The position numbers and the translations under genes are program-made. A model generated the notes under the pieces. The model made no database searches and was not told the DNA's origin. It was given only the letters and a program-made list of their open reading frames with translations. From Pseudomonadota bacterium (lineage in GTDB: Bacteria; Pseudomonadota; Gammaproteobacteria; Burkholderiales; Burkholderiaceae_C): a stretch of DNA of 64,000 nucleotides. Shown here in pieces: positions 17,826 to 29,400 of this stretch. Position 1 is the first letter of the stretch, and each line of letters starts with the position of its first letter. The stretch lies in contig JAFEEG010000004.1 in NCBI GenBank assembly GCA_018241225.1, positions 62,001-126,000 on the forward strand, read 5' to 3'.

Positions 17826-17857
17826 TAAAAAACCCGCTGGGAAACAGCGGGTTTTTT
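17826..17857 (-). terminator. Rho-independent terminator after rpmG
   Basis: AACCCGCTG / CAGCGGGTT with a 5-base loop is flanked by A and T runs. It is placed 19 bp beyond the rpmG stop on the minus strand. The flanking T-runs on both strands make it potentially bidirectional. Confidence 0.88.
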
Positions 17858-17875
17858 GCGGGAAAGAAGGCCGAA

Positions 17876-18049
17876 TTACTTCAGCTTGATTTCCTTGTAT
17901 TCGACGTGCTTGCGCGCCTTGGGGTCGAACTTCATGATCGACATCTTTTCAGGCATCGTCTTCTTGTTCTTGCTGGTCGTGTAGAAGTGGCCGGTACCCG
18001 CGGTGGATTCCAGCTTGATCTTTTCGCGTCCGCCTTTGCTCGTTGCCAT
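17876..18049 (-). CDS. rpmG: 50S ribosomal protein L33
   Basis: A 57-residue basic protein reading [20 protein letters not shown] and ending [10 protein letters not shown]. It contains the L33 core YTTSKNKK and [14 protein letters not shown]. It has no CxxC pairs, so it is the zinc-independent form. L33 sits near the ribosomal E site. It starts 11 bp after rpmB and shares its operon, as in most bacteria. Confidence 0.98.
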   Translation of the reverse strand: MATSKGGREKIKLESTAGTGHFYTTSKNKKTMPEKMSIMKFDPKARKHVEYKEIKLK

Positions 18050-18060
18050 GATCGTGCTCC

Positions 18061-18294
18061 TTAGGCTTGGCCACGTGCACGCAGGTCTGCGAGCACGGCG
18101 TCGATGCCGTTCTTGTCGATCAGGCGCAGGGCTGCGCTGGAAACGCGCAGGCGAACCCAGCGGTTTTCGCTTTCGACCCAGAAACGGCGGTATTGCAGGT
18201 TCGGCATGAACCGGCGCTTGGTTTTGTTGTTGGCGTGGGAAACGTTGTTCCCGACCATCGGGCCCTTGCCCGTGACTTCACATACGCGTGCCAT
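18061..18294 (-). CDS. rpmB: 50S ribosomal protein L28
   Basis: A 77-residue basic protein, [20 protein letters not shown], of normal length for proteobacterial L28. It is the first gene of the rpmB-rpmG operon. The preceding gap of about 190 bp holds a TATAAT box on the minus strand, giving a leader of roughly 160 bases. Confidence 0.98.
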   Translation of the reverse strand: MARVCEVTGKGPMVGNNVSHANNKTKRRFMPNLQYRRFWVESENRWVRLRVSSAALRLIDKNGIDAVLADLRARGQA

Positions 18295-18461
18295 GAGGAC
18301 ACTCTTTCATGAACAGCTGGCACCACCTCGGGAAGGCCCCAGGGCAGTGGGTTTCAGCTTGACCTCGCCAGTAAACGGGTGGCGGTAACCCGGCTTTGCC
18401 TGTGCGCAAGTGCTCGAAGCTCCGTTGCAGAGCTCGCGCGCCATTTTTGGCAAAGCCATGG

Positions 18462-18467
18462 ATTATA
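18462..18467 (-). promoter_or_regulatory. -10 box (TATAAT) of the rpmB-rpmG operon
   Basis: The minus strand reads GGCTATAATCC here, a perfect sigma-70 -10 hexamer. A convincing -35 is not visible at 17 bp spacing. The box lies 168 bp upstream of rpmB and 22 bp downstream of the trxB stop, so the ribosomal operon can be expressed apart from trxB. Confidence 0.6.
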
Positions 18468-18488
18468 GCCTGACCCGGTGCCGGGCGC

Positions 18489-20287
<1,799 letters not shown>

Positions 20288-20405
20288 AGCCGCTGCATCG
20301 CGGCCCGTCCTTTTGTGACAATGGGGCATCTGCACGGTGCCCTGCCAATGATTTGACTGCAAGGGCGCCCTCGCGCATTCGCGCGGGCAGGCCGCTGCTT
20401 TTGCC

Positions 20406-22799
20406 ATGACCTATTCGCTCAACACGCTTCAATCCGCCGGCGGCGCAGCAGCGCAGCCGGCACGCACCCGTGCGCTGCGCTTTGCGCACGAGATCTCCCT
20501 GATCGCAGGCTTTGTCCTTCTGTTGTTCTGGCTGCTGGCCATGCTCAGCTACACGCCCTCCGATGCGGCGTGGTCCACCTCCGGCACGGGTGGTGAAGTC
20601 AAGAACTGGGGCGGGCGCATCGGCGCCTGGCTGGCCGATGGCAGCTACTACCTGGCCGGCTATTCGGTCTGGTGGTGCGTGGCCGCCAGTTGGCGCGCGT
20701 GGATGTCGTCGCTGGCCGGCTGGCTGCGTGGTGCCGAAGGCCAGGTCGAGCAGCCGCCCAAGGGCCGCTTCAATCGCAGCCGACTGGCGTTCTGGGGCGG
20801 GCTCATCCTGCTGCTGTGCGCCAGCGCGGTCCTCGAATGGTCGCGGCTGTACCGGCTGGAGTTTCGCCTGCCGGGCCATGGTGGCGGCGTGCTGGGCTAT
20901 CTGGTGGGGCCGCCGAGCGTGAAGTGGCTGGGCTTTACCGGCTCGGCGCTGATGGCCATTGCCTGCGGCGTCGTCGGTTCGGCCCTGGTGTTCCGCTTTT
21001 CCTGGACGCAGATTGCCGAGCGCATCGGTGCCTGGCTGTACCAGCTGTTCGAATCGCGCCGCGAAAAGCGCGAGATCGCCCAGGACATTGCCATGGGCAA
21101 GCGCGCCGTGCGTGAACGCGAGCGCGAGGACAGCGTGCTCGGCGCCGAGCGCGACATGGAAGAGCTCGAAGGCCCCGACGAGGAACTGCGCATCGAGCCG
21201 CGTCCCAAGCGCCGGCCGGCCGCGCCGCCCGTGCAGATCGAGCCCGCGCTGGCCGAGGTGCCCAAGAGCGAGCGAGTGGTCAAGGAACGGCAAAAGCCCT
21301 TGTTCAAGGAGCTGCCTGACAGCAAGTTGCCGCAGGTCGACCTGCTCGATGCCGCGCAGGCACGCCAGGAAACCGTGTCCGCCGACACGCTGGAAATGAC
21401 CAGCCGCCTGATCGAGAAGAAGCTCAAGGACTTCGGCGTGGAAGTGCGCGTGGTGCTGGCATCGCCCGGCCCCGTCATCACCCGCTACGAGATCGAGCCT
21501 GCAACGGGCGTGAAGGGTTCGCAGATCGTGAACCTCGCCAAGGACCTGGCGCGCTCGCTGTCACTGGTGTCCATCCGCGTGATCGAGACGATCCCGGGCA
21601 AGAACTTCATGGCGCTGGAGCTGCCCAACGCCAAGCGGCAGTCGATCAAGCTCAGCGAAATCCTGGGCTCGCAGGTCTACAACGAGGCCAAGTCCATGCT
21701 CACCATGGGCCTGGGCAAGGACATCGTGGGCAACCCCGTGGTGGCCGACCTGGCCAAGATGCCGCACGTGCTGGTGGCGGGTACCACCGGTTCGGGCAAG
21801 TCGGTGGGCATCAACGCGATGATCCTCAGCCTCTTGTACAAGGCCGAGGCGAACGATGTGCGCCTGCTCATGATCGACCCGAAGATGCTCGAAATGTCGG
21901 TCTACGAAGGCATTCCGCATCTGCTGGCACCTGTGGTCACCGACATGAAGCAGGCCGCGCACGGCCTGAACTGGTGCGTGGCCGAGATGGAGCGCCGCTA
22001 CAAGATCATGAGCAAGGTGGGCGTGCGCAACCTCGCCGGCTACAACACGAAGATCGACGAAGCCAAGGCCCGGGGCGAGTTCATCTACAACCCCTTCAGC
22101 CTGACGCCGGACGACCCGGAGCCGCTCAAGCGCGAGCCGCACATCGTCGTCGTCATCGACGAACTGGCCGACCTGATGATGGTGGTGGGCAAGAAGATCG
22201 AAGAGCTCATCGCCCGCCTGGCGCAGAAGGCCCGTGCCGCCGGCATCCACCTGATCCTGGCCACGCAGCGGCCCAGCGTGGACGTGATCACCGGCCTGAT
22301 CAAGGCCAACATTCCCACGCGTATCGCCTTCCAGGTAAGCAGCAAGATCGACAGCCGCACCATCCTCGACCAGATGGGCGCCGAGGCCCTGCTGGGCATG
22401 GGCGACATGCTCTACATGGCCAGCGGCACGGGCCTGCCGGTGCGGGTGCACGGCGCCTTCGTGTCGGACGATGAAGTACACCGCGTCGTCGCCTACCTCA
22501 AGTCGCAAGGGGAGCCGGACTACATCGAAGGCGTGCTCGAGGGCGGAACCGTGGACGGCGAAGGCGATCTACTGGGTGAAGGTGGCGGCGAAGGCGGCGA
22601 GAAAGACCCGATGTACGACCAGGCCGTGGAAGTGGTGCTCAAGCACCGCAAGGCCAGCATCTCGCTGGTGCAGCGCCACCTGAAGATCGGCTACAACCGC
22701 GCCGCGCGGCTGGTCGAGGACATGGAAAACGCTGGCCTGGTCAGCGCCATGAGCGGCAGCGGCCAGCGCGAGATTCTTGTGCCTTCGCGCGCCGAGTAG
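20406..22799 (+). CDS. ftsK: DNA translocase FtsK
   Basis: A 797-residue septal DNA pump that clears and aligns chromosome ends and activates XerCD at dif. The N-terminal ~200 residues contain the hydrophobic segments that anchor it in the inner membrane at the divisome. A short charged linker of about 100 residues follows. The motor has Walker A GTTGSGKS at 459-466 and Walker [13 protein letters not shown]. The C-terminal gamma winged helix (about 730-797) includes [21 protein letters not shown] and reads KOPS. lolA follows 29 bp downstream. Confidence 0.97.
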   Translation: MTYSLNTLQSAGGAAAQPARTRALRFAHEISLIAGFVLLLFWLLAMLSYTPSDAAWSTSGTGGEVKNWGGRIGAWLADGSYYLAGYSVWWCVAASWRAWMSSLAGWLRGAEGQVEQPPKGRFNRSRLAFWGGLILLLCASAVLEWSRLYRLEFRLPGHGGGVLGYLVGPPSVKWLGFTGSALMAIACGVVGSALVFRFSWTQIAERIGAWLYQLFESRREKREIAQDIAMGKRAVREREREDSVLGAERDMEELEGPDEELRIEPRPKRRPAAPPVQIEPALAEVPKSERVVKERQKPLFKELPDSKLPQVDLLDAAQARQETVSADTLEMTSRLIEKKLKDFGVEVRVVLASPGPVITRYEIEPATGVKGSQIVNLAKDLARSLSLVSIRVIETIPGKNFMALELPNAKRQSIKLSEILGSQVYNEAKSMLTMGLGKDIVGNPVVADLAKMPHVLVAGTTGSGKSVGINAMILSLLYKAEANDVRLLMIDPKMLEMSVYEGIPHLLAPVVTDMKQAAHGLNWCVAEMERRYKIMSKVGVRNLAGYNTKIDEAKARGEFIYNPFSLTPDDPEPLKREPHIVVVIDELADLMMVVGKKIEELIARLAQKARAAGIHLILATQRPSVDVITGLIKANIPTRIAFQVSSKIDSRTILDQMGAEALLGMGDMLYMASGTGLPVRVHGAFVSDDEVHRVVAYLKSQGEPDYIEGVLEGGTVDGEGDLLGEGGGEGGEKDPMYDQAVEVVLKHRKASISLVQRHLKIGYNRAARLVEDMENAGLVSAMSGSGQREILVPSRAE

Positions 22800-22828
22800 C
22801 TCACGGAAGAAGTAGGACGATCGAAACG

Positions 22829-23467
22829 ATGAAGCGTTTGTTGTCAGGGATGTCGCTCTTGCTGGCACTGGTGGCCGGCCAGGCCTGGGCCGGCGGCATG
22901 GAAAGCCTCGAGAGCTTCGTGAAGAACGTGCGCTCGGGTCGTGCCCAGTTCACGCAGACCGTGACGCCTCCGGCCAAGGAAGGCGAGGCGGCGCGCAACC
23001 GCGTATCCACCGGCAGCTTCGAATTCCAGCGGCCGGGCAAGTTCAAGTTCGACTACAAGAAGCCCTTTGCGCAGCAGATCGTGGCCGATGGGCAGTCGCT
23101 GTGGCTCTACGACGCCGACCTCAACCAGGTGACGCAGCGCAAGCAGGCCCAGGTCCTGGGCTCGACGCCCGCCGCGCTGATTGCCTCGGCCTCCGACCTG
23201 CACGCGCTGCAGGCCGACTTCCAGCTCGAAGCCGCGCCCGAGCGCGACGGCCTGCAATGGGTCAAGGCCAGCCCCAAGGCCAAGGACGGCCAGCTGCAGT
23301 ACGTGCTGGTGGGATTTGCCGGCGAATCGCTGGCCGCGCTCGAGATTCTCGACAGCTTCGGCCAGCGCTCGGTGCTCAAGTTCGACAAGGTCGAGGTGAA
23401 CCCGACGCTGCCGGCAAGTACCTTCGCGTTCAAGGCGCCGCCCGGCGCCGACCTTATCCGCCAATAG
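22829..23467 (+). CDS. lolA: Outer-membrane lipoprotein carrier protein LolA
   Basis: A 212-residue periplasmic chaperone that takes lipoproteins from LolCDE to LolB. A cleavable signal peptide ends near AWA at residue 21. The mature part shows the LolA pattern: SGRAQFTQTV, FEFQRPGKFKFDYKKP, LWLYDADLNQVTQRK and the hydrophobic-pocket strands. It follows ftsK closely, a common order in betaproteobacteria, and probably shares its transcript. Confidence 0.95.
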   Translation: MKRLLSGMSLLLALVAGQAWAGGMESLESFVKNVRSGRAQFTQTVTPPAKEGEAARNRVSTGSFEFQRPGKFKFDYKKPFAQQIVADGQSLWLYDADLNQVTQRKQAQVLGSTPAALIASASDLHALQADFQLEAAPERDGLQWVKASPKAKDGQLQYVLVGFAGESLAALEILDSFGQRSVLKFDKVEVNPTLPASTFAFKAPPGADLIRQ

Positions 23468-23499
23468 GCGAGTGGCCGGCGCGCCGGGGACCGAGCCCG

Positions 23500-24072
23500 T
23501 CAGGCGAGCAAGAGCGGAAAGGCCACCGCCCCAGCGGGCGAGGCCCAGTTCTTCACCAGCTCGGCGACCATGGCATTGGTGCTGGTCAGTCCGATGCCGG
23601 CGCTTTCCATGCGCCGCCAGGACATCTCCTCGGCGATCTGGTTGGAAGAGCCGCACGCATCGCACACCACTTTCACCTCGAAGCCTTCCTCGTGTGCGCT
23701 GATGGCGGGTGCCACCATGCAGACGTCGGTGGTGACGCCGGCCATCACGAAGTTCTTGCGGCCCGTCTTTCTGCAGGCCTCGGCAAAGGCTGCGTCGTCC
23801 CACGCGTTGACCACCCCCTGGCGCCGGATGCGCGCGGCGAAGGCTTCCGGAAGGACTTGCTGCAACTCGGGCATCAGCGGCCCTTGCACGTCGATGTTGG
23901 TTTCCTGGCTGGACGTGAGGACCACCGGCATGCCCGTTCCCTTGGCGAACTTCGCGAGAATGACGACATTGCGCTGAAGCAGCGCAAGCGGCGTGGTGCT
24001 GGCCCAGGTGTTCGTGCCGACCTGGTGGTCGATGAGAATGACGGCGGTATCGTCCGTATTGAAAGTCTTCAT
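23500..24072 (-). CDS. Isochorismatase-fold cysteine hydrolase, YcaC-like
   Basis: A 190-residue hydrolase of the isochorismatase superfamily. D15 (ILIDHQ) and the nucleophile C118 (GVTTDVCMV) are present. The text around NAWDDAAF, ISAHEEGFEVKVVCDACG and RMESAGIGL follows E. coli YcaC, so an amidase-type reaction on a small molecule is likely; the substrate is unknown. It lies on the opposite strand between lolA and rarA. Confidence 0.88.
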   Translation of the reverse strand: MKTFNTDDTAVILIDHQVGTNTWASTTPLALLQRNVVILAKFAKGTGMPVVLTSSQETNIDVQGPLMPELQQVLPEAFAARIRRQGVVNAWDDAAFAEACRKTGRKNFVMAGVTTDVCMVAPAISAHEEGFEVKVVCDACGSSNQIAEEMSWRRMESAGIGLTSTNAMVAELVKNWASPAGAVAFPLLLA

Positions 24073-24180
24073 TTGTTTGCTCCCTGATTTGATGACTGCC
24101 TGCAGTGCAGGCAGTCACATCTTAGGTTGGCCGCGGCCGCTTGCCGGTCGGCCAGCCATGTGCGCTATTTCGGCCTTGCC

Positions 24181-25476
24181 ATGAACTCACTACCTTCCGG
24201 CACGGGCGTGCCGCTTGCCGAACGCCTTCGGCCCCGCACCCTCGACCAGGTGATCGGGCAGCAGCACCTGCTCGGGCCCGGCATGCCCCTGCGCATTGCC
24301 TTCGAATCCGGCCAACCCCACTCCTTCATCCTGTGGGGCCCGCCCGGCACAGGCAAGACCACCATCGCGCGGCTGATGGCCGATGCCTTCGATGCGCAGT
24401 TCATCGCCATCAGCGCTGTTCTGGGCGGCGTAAAGGACATCCGCGAGGCGGTCGAGCGCGCGCAACTGGCGCGGGATGGCCTCACGCAGCAGCGCACCAT
24501 CGTCTTCGTGGACGAGGTGCACCGCTTCAACAAGAGCCAGCAGGACGCCTTCCTGCCGCACGTCGAAAGCGGCTTGTTCACCTTCATCGGTGCGACCACC
24601 GAGAACCCTTCCTTCGAAGTCAACTCCGCGCTGCTGTCACGGGCCGCCGTCTATGTGCTGCAGCCGCTGGCCGAAGCCGACCTCAAGCAGATCGTGGCCA
24701 AGGCGCAAGACCTGGGAGCACTTCCGCCCATCGAGCCCGCGGCGCTGGAGCGGCTGATTGCCTATGCCGACGGCGATGCGCGGCGCCTGCTCAACACGCT
24801 CGAGACCCTGGCGGTGGCCGCCCGCACCGAGAAGTTGGCCGAGATTGCCGACGCCTGGCTGCTGCGGGTGCTGGGCGAGCGCATGCGCCGCTACGACAAG
24901 GGGGGAGAGCAGTTCTACGACACGATCTCCGCGTTGCACAAGTCGGTGCGCGGCAGCGACCCGGACGCGGCTTTGTACTGGTTCGTGCGCATGCTCGACG
25001 GCGGTGCAGACCCGCGCTACATGGCGCGCCGGCTGGTGCGCATGGCCAGCGAGGACATCGGCCTGGCCGACCCGCGCGCGCTGCGCCTGGCGCTGGACGC
25101 CTCCGAGGTCTACGAGCGCCTGGGTTCGCCCGAGGGAGAGCTGGCCCTGGCCCAATGCGTGGTCTACCTGGCGGTGGCGCCCAAGTCCAATGCCGTCTAC
25201 AAGGCCTACAACGAGGCCCGTGCCTTCGTGCAGAAGGACGGCACCCGTGCGGTTCCCATGCACCTGCGCAATGCGCCGACCAAGCTGATGAAGCAGATGG
25301 ACTGGGGCAAGGGCTACCGCTACGCGCATGACGAGGAGGGCGGCTTTGCCGCCGGCGAAAACTACCTGCCCGAGGGCATGGAGCCGCCAGGCTTCTACCG
25401 GCCCGTGGAGCGCGGGCTGGAAATCCGGATTGCCGAGAAGCTGCGCGAGCTGCGAAAGCGGAACGAAAGCGCCTGA
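24181..25476 (+). CDS. rarA: Replication-associated recombination protein A (RarA/MgsA)
   Basis: A 431-residue AAA+ ATPase related to clamp loaders and to eukaryotic WRNIP1, acting at stalled replication forks. Walker A is GPPGTGKTT near residues 53-61 and Walker B is IVFVDEVHRFN. Sensor 1 is GATTENPSFEVN. The C-terminal tetramerisation part has ALYWFVRMLDGGADPRYMARR. ATG at 24181 fits the family start. A terminator candidate lies about 105 bp downstream. Confidence 0.95.
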   Translation: MNSLPSGTGVPLAERLRPRTLDQVIGQQHLLGPGMPLRIAFESGQPHSFILWGPPGTGKTTIARLMADAFDAQFIAISAVLGGVKDIREAVERAQLARDGLTQQRTIVFVDEVHRFNKSQQDAFLPHVESGLFTFIGATTENPSFEVNSALLSRAAVYVLQPLAEADLKQIVAKAQDLGALPPIEPAALERLIAYADGDARRLLNTLETLAVAARTEKLAEIADAWLLRVLGERMRRYDKGGEQFYDTISALHKSVRGSDPDAALYWFVRMLDGGADPRYMARRLVRMASEDIGLADPRALRLALDASEVYERLGSPEGELALAQCVVYLAVAPKSNAVYKAYNEARAFVQKDGTRAVPMHLRNAPTKLMKQMDWGKGYRYAHDEEGGFAAGENYLPEGMEPPGFYRPVERGLEIRIAEKLRELRKRNESA

Positions 25477-25564
25477 AACCCGGCCGGCAGAACGCCCGTT
25501 CGTGGCGCGACGTGTAGCGGGAAAACCCCGCCCAGTTTGGCCCGATTTGGCCATTTCGTTTGAC

Positions 25565-25570
25565 TACAAT
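25565..25570 (+). promoter_or_regulatory. Possible -10 box upstream of the liv operon
   Basis: TACAAT lies just before the hairpin at 25581. No good -35 is visible. If active, transcription would begin immediately ahead of a terminator-like hairpin, suggesting attenuation or a tiny RNA before livH. Confidence 0.3.
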
Positions 25571-25580
25571 CCCGCCCACT

Positions 25581-25614
25581 AACCCGCAGCCAACCCGTCG
25601 CTGGCGGGTTTTTT
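25581..25614 (+). terminator. Rho-independent terminator-like hairpin between rarA and livH
   Basis: AACCCGC-AGC pairs with GCT-G-GCGGGTT (one bulge) around a 9-base loop and is followed by a run of T residues to 25614. It can end rarA transcription. Because it stands 86 bp ahead of livH and right after a possible -10 box, it could also act as an attenuator. Confidence 0.7.
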
Positions 25615-25699
25615 GCTAAGTAAAAGGCCTCTGCGCCGACCGGGCGTCATGGTCAGTGGAAGCAGCTCCAAAGGCTGCAACGAAAAAGGGAACCCTCAT

Positions 25700-26629
25700 A
25701 TGGACATCTTGCTGCAACAGATCATCAACGGTCTGGTCCTCGGCAGCATGTACGCCCTCATAGCCCTTGGCTATACGATGGTGTACGGCATTATCAATCT
25801 CATCAACTTTGCCCACGGCGAGGTCCTCATGGTCGGGGCACTGACCAGTTGGACCATCATCGGGTGGATGCGCGAGGCCATGCCCACGGCACCCGGCTGG
25901 ATCATCCTGATCCTGGCGCTCATCATTGCCTGCATCGTTGCCGCGGCACTGAACTTCGTGATCGAGAAAGTGGCCTACCGGCCGCTGCGCAACAGCCCCA
26001 AGCTGGCGCCCCTGATCACCGCCATCGGCATGTCGATCCTGCTGCAGACGGTCGCCATGATCATCTGGCGGCCCACCAACAAGGCCTATCCGACCTTGCT
26101 GCCGGGCGATTCCATCCACATCGCGGGCGCGTCCATCTCGCCCACCCAGGTCATGATCCTGGGGCTCACGGCGGTGTCCCTGGCGATCCTGATGTGGGTC
26201 GTGAACTTCACCAAGCTGGGCCGCGCGATGCGGGCCACCGCCGAGAACCCCCGGGTGGCGGCGCTGATGGGCATCCGGCCCGACATGGTGATTTCCGCCA
26301 CCTTCATCATCGGCGCCATCCTGGCGGCCATTGCGGGCGTGATGTACGCGTCCAACTACGGCATTGCGCAGCATGCGATGGGCTTCATCCCCGGCCTCAA
26401 GGCCTTCACCGCAGCCGTGTTCGGCGGCATCGGCAACCTGGCCGGTGCCGTGGTGGGCGGCATATTGCTTGGCGTGATCGAAGCGGTGGGGGCGGGTTAC
26501 CTCGGTACCCTCACCGGCGGCGTGCTGGGCAGCCAGCACAGCGACATCTTCGCGTTCATCATCCTGATCCTGACGCTTACCGTGCGCCCCTCGGGCCTGC
26601 TGGGTGAACGCGTGGCCGATCGCGCTTGA
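25700..26629 (+). CDS. livH: Branched-chain amino acid ABC transporter permease (LivH type)
   Basis: A 309-residue inner-membrane permease beginning MDILLQQIINGLVLGSMYAL. It has about eight hydrophobic segments and the family blocks YGIINLINFAHGEVLMVGA and RAMRATAENPRVAALMGI. It forms a channel with LivM, driven by LivG and LivF. It heads a livHMGF operon; the substrate-binding protein gene is not in the operon. ATG at 25700 follows AAAAAGGGA. Confidence 0.93.
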   Translation: MDILLQQIINGLVLGSMYALIALGYTMVYGIINLINFAHGEVLMVGALTSWTIIGWMREAMPTAPGWIILILALIIACIVAAALNFVIEKVAYRPLRNSPKLAPLITAIGMSILLQTVAMIIWRPTNKAYPTLLPGDSIHIAGASISPTQVMILGLTAVSLAILMWVVNFTKLGRAMRATAENPRVAALMGIRPDMVISATFIIGAILAAIAGVMYASNYGIAQHAMGFIPGLKAFTAAVFGGIGNLAGAVVGGILLGVIEAVGAGYLGTLTGGVLGSQHSDIFAFIILILTLTVRPSGLLGERVADRA

Positions 26630-26645
26630 TGAGGAGGGACACGAG

Positions 26646-27836
26646 ATGAACGACTCCTTCAAGAAAATCGCGACCTTCCTGGTCTGCGCAGTGCTGCTGG
26701 TGGCCTTGCCGCTGGTGCTGCAGACCCAGGGCAATGCCTGGGTGCGCATCGTCGACATCGCCCTGCTGTACGTCATGCTGGCGCTGGGCCTGAACATCGT
26801 GGTGGGCTATGCCGGCCTGCTCGACCTTGGCTATGTGGCGTTCTTCGCCATCGGCGCCTACCTGTACGCGCTGCTCGAGTCACCGCACCTGAGCGAGGCC
26901 TTCCCGGCCATCAAGGCGATGTTCCCGGGCGGGCTGCACCTGTCGATCTTCCTCGTGATCCCGATGGCATTCCTGCTGGCGGCGATCTTTGGTGTGATCC
27001 TGGGGGCGCCAACGCTCAAGCTGCGCGGCGACTACCTGGCCATCGTGACACTGGGCTTCGGCGAAATCATCCGCGTGTTCCTCAACACGCTGGACCAGCC
27101 TTACAACATCACCAACGGACCCAAGGGCATCCTGGCCATCGAGCCGGTGAAGATCGCCGGCCTGAACTTCGGACGAACGCTCAAGCTCGACGGCTTCTCG
27201 ATTCCCTCGGTCACGCTGTACTACTACCTGTTCCTGGTGCTGGTGATCATCACCGTGGTTATTTCGCATCGCCTGCAGCTCTCGCGCGTAGGCCGTGCCT
27301 GGATGGCCATTCGCGAAGACGAGATCGCAGCCAAGGCCATGGGCATCAACACCCGCAACCTGAAGCTGCTGGCCTTCGGCATGGGCGCGAGCTTCGGCGG
27401 CGTGTCCGGCGCCATGTTCGCCTCGTTCCAGAGCTTCGTGTCGCCCGAGTCCTTCAGCCTGATGGAGTCGGTGATGATCGTGGCCATGGTGGTGCTGGGC
27501 GGCCTGGGCCATCTGCCGGGCGTCATTCTCGGCGCCGTGCTGCTGGCGGCGCTGCCGGAGGTGCTGCGCTACGTGGCCGGTCCGCTGCAGGAAGCAACGG
27601 GCGGCCGCCTGGATGCATCCATCCTGCGCCAACTGTTCATCGCAATGGCCATGATCGTGGTCATGCTGGTGCGTCCGCGCGGCCTGTGGCCGTCGCCCGA
27701 GCATGGCAAGTCGCTCAACCGCCGCAAGGCACCGGACCCGGTGCCCGGCTCTACCCAGGCCATCAAGCCCGGGGTGGACAACCCTGCGGACGAATTGCCT
27801 GGTGATTCCTCGCGTCCCATGTCGATCAATCCCTGA
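26646..27836 (+). CDS. livM: Branched-chain amino acid ABC transporter permease (LivM type)
   Basis: A 396-residue permease with about nine hydrophobic segments and the LivM signatures LGLNIVVGYAGLLDLGYVAFFAIGAY and GRAWMAIREDEIAAKAMGIN. The last 50 residues are polar and Pro-rich, longer than in many LivM proteins. It partners LivH. ATG at 26646 has GGAGGG seven bases upstream and lies 16 bp after the livH stop. Confidence 0.93.
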   Translation: MNDSFKKIATFLVCAVLLVALPLVLQTQGNAWVRIVDIALLYVMLALGLNIVVGYAGLLDLGYVAFFAIGAYLYALLESPHLSEAFPAIKAMFPGGLHLSIFLVIPMAFLLAAIFGVILGAPTLKLRGDYLAIVTLGFGEIIRVFLNTLDQPYNITNGPKGILAIEPVKIAGLNFGRTLKLDGFSIPSVTLYYYLFLVLVIITVVISHRLQLSRVGRAWMAIREDEIAAKAMGINTRNLKLLAFGMGASFGGVSGAMFASFQSFVSPESFSLMESVMIVAMVVLGGLGHLPGVILGAVLLAALPEVLRYVAGPLQEATGGRLDASILRQLFIAMAMIVVMLVRPRGLWPSPEHGKSLNRRKAPDPVPGSTQAIKPGVDNPADELPGDSSRPMSINP

Positions 27837-27856
27837 ACCAGCGAGGAACCATTTTC

Positions 27857-28627
27857 ATGACTGAAACGATCCTCGACGTCCGGGGCATTTCCAAGCGCTT
27901 CGGCGGGCTGCAGGCCCTGTCGGACGTGGGCATTACCATCAACCGCGGCCAGGTGTATGGGCTCATCGGCCCCAATGGCGCGGGCAAGACCACCTTCTTC
28001 AACGTGATCACGGGCCTTTACACGCCCGACAGCGGCAGCTTCCAGCTGGCAGGCAAGCCCTACCAGCCCACCGCGGTGCACGAAGTGGCCAAGGCCGGCA
28101 TTGCCCGCACCTTCCAGAACATCCGCCTCTTTGCCGACATGACGGCACTGGAGAACGTGATGGTGGGCCGCCACATCCGCACCCACTCGGGTGTGATCGG
28201 CGCCATCCTGCGCACCAAGGGCTTCAAGAACGAAGAGGCCGAAATTGCCGAGCGCGCACATCAGCTGCTCGACTACGTGGGCATCGGCAAGTACGCCGAC
28301 TACAAGGCCCGCACGCTCAGCTACGGCGACCAGCGCCGGCTCGAAATTGCCCGTGCGCTGGCCACCGACCCGCAGCTCATCGCGCTGGACGAACCCGCGG
28401 CTGGCATGAACGCCACCGAGAAGGTGCAGTTGCGCGAGCTGATCGACCGCATCCGCAAGGACGGTCGAACCATCTTGCTCATCGAGCATGACGTGAAGCT
28501 GGTGATGGGCCTTTGCGACCGCGTCACCGTGCTGGACTATGGCAAGCAGATCGCCGAAGGTACCCCGGCAGACGTGCAGAAGAACGAAAAGGTGATCGAG
28601 GCCTACCTCGGCACCGGAGGACATTGA
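27857..28627 (+). CDS. livG: Branched-chain amino acid ABC transporter ATP-binding protein (LivG type)
   Basis: A 256-residue ATPase. Walker A GPNGAGKT is at 38-45, the LivG-specific ARTFQNIRLFADMTALENVM follows, then the signature LSYGDQRRLEIARAL, Walker B LIALDEPAAGMN and the switch H in LIEHDVKLVMGL. It energises transport through LivHM together with LivF, whose gene starts one base after its stop codon. Confidence 0.95.
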   Translation: MTETILDVRGISKRFGGLQALSDVGITINRGQVYGLIGPNGAGKTTFFNVITGLYTPDSGSFQLAGKPYQPTAVHEVAKAGIARTFQNIRLFADMTALENVMVGRHIRTHSGVIGAILRTKGFKNEEAEIAERAHQLLDYVGIGKYADYKARTLSYGDQRRLEIARALATDPQLIALDEPAAGMNATEKVQLRELIDRIRKDGRTILLIEHDVKLVMGLCDRVTVLDYGKQIAEGTPADVQKNEKVIEAYLGTGGH

Positions 28628-28628
28628 A

Positions 28629-29347
<719 letters not shown>

Positions 29348-29348
<1 letters not shown>

Positions 29349-29375
29349 AAAAAGCCGGCGACAGCCGGCTTTTTT
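29348..29375 (+). terminator. Rho-independent terminator of the liv operon
   Basis: A 12-bp stem AAAAAAGCCGGC / GCCGGCTTTTTT with a 4-base loop starts at the livF stop codon. The flanking runs make it usable for the convergent Bug receptor gene as well, which ends at 29401. Confidence 0.92.
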
Positions 29376-29400
29376 CATTCATGGAAGCGCGCAAGGCGAA

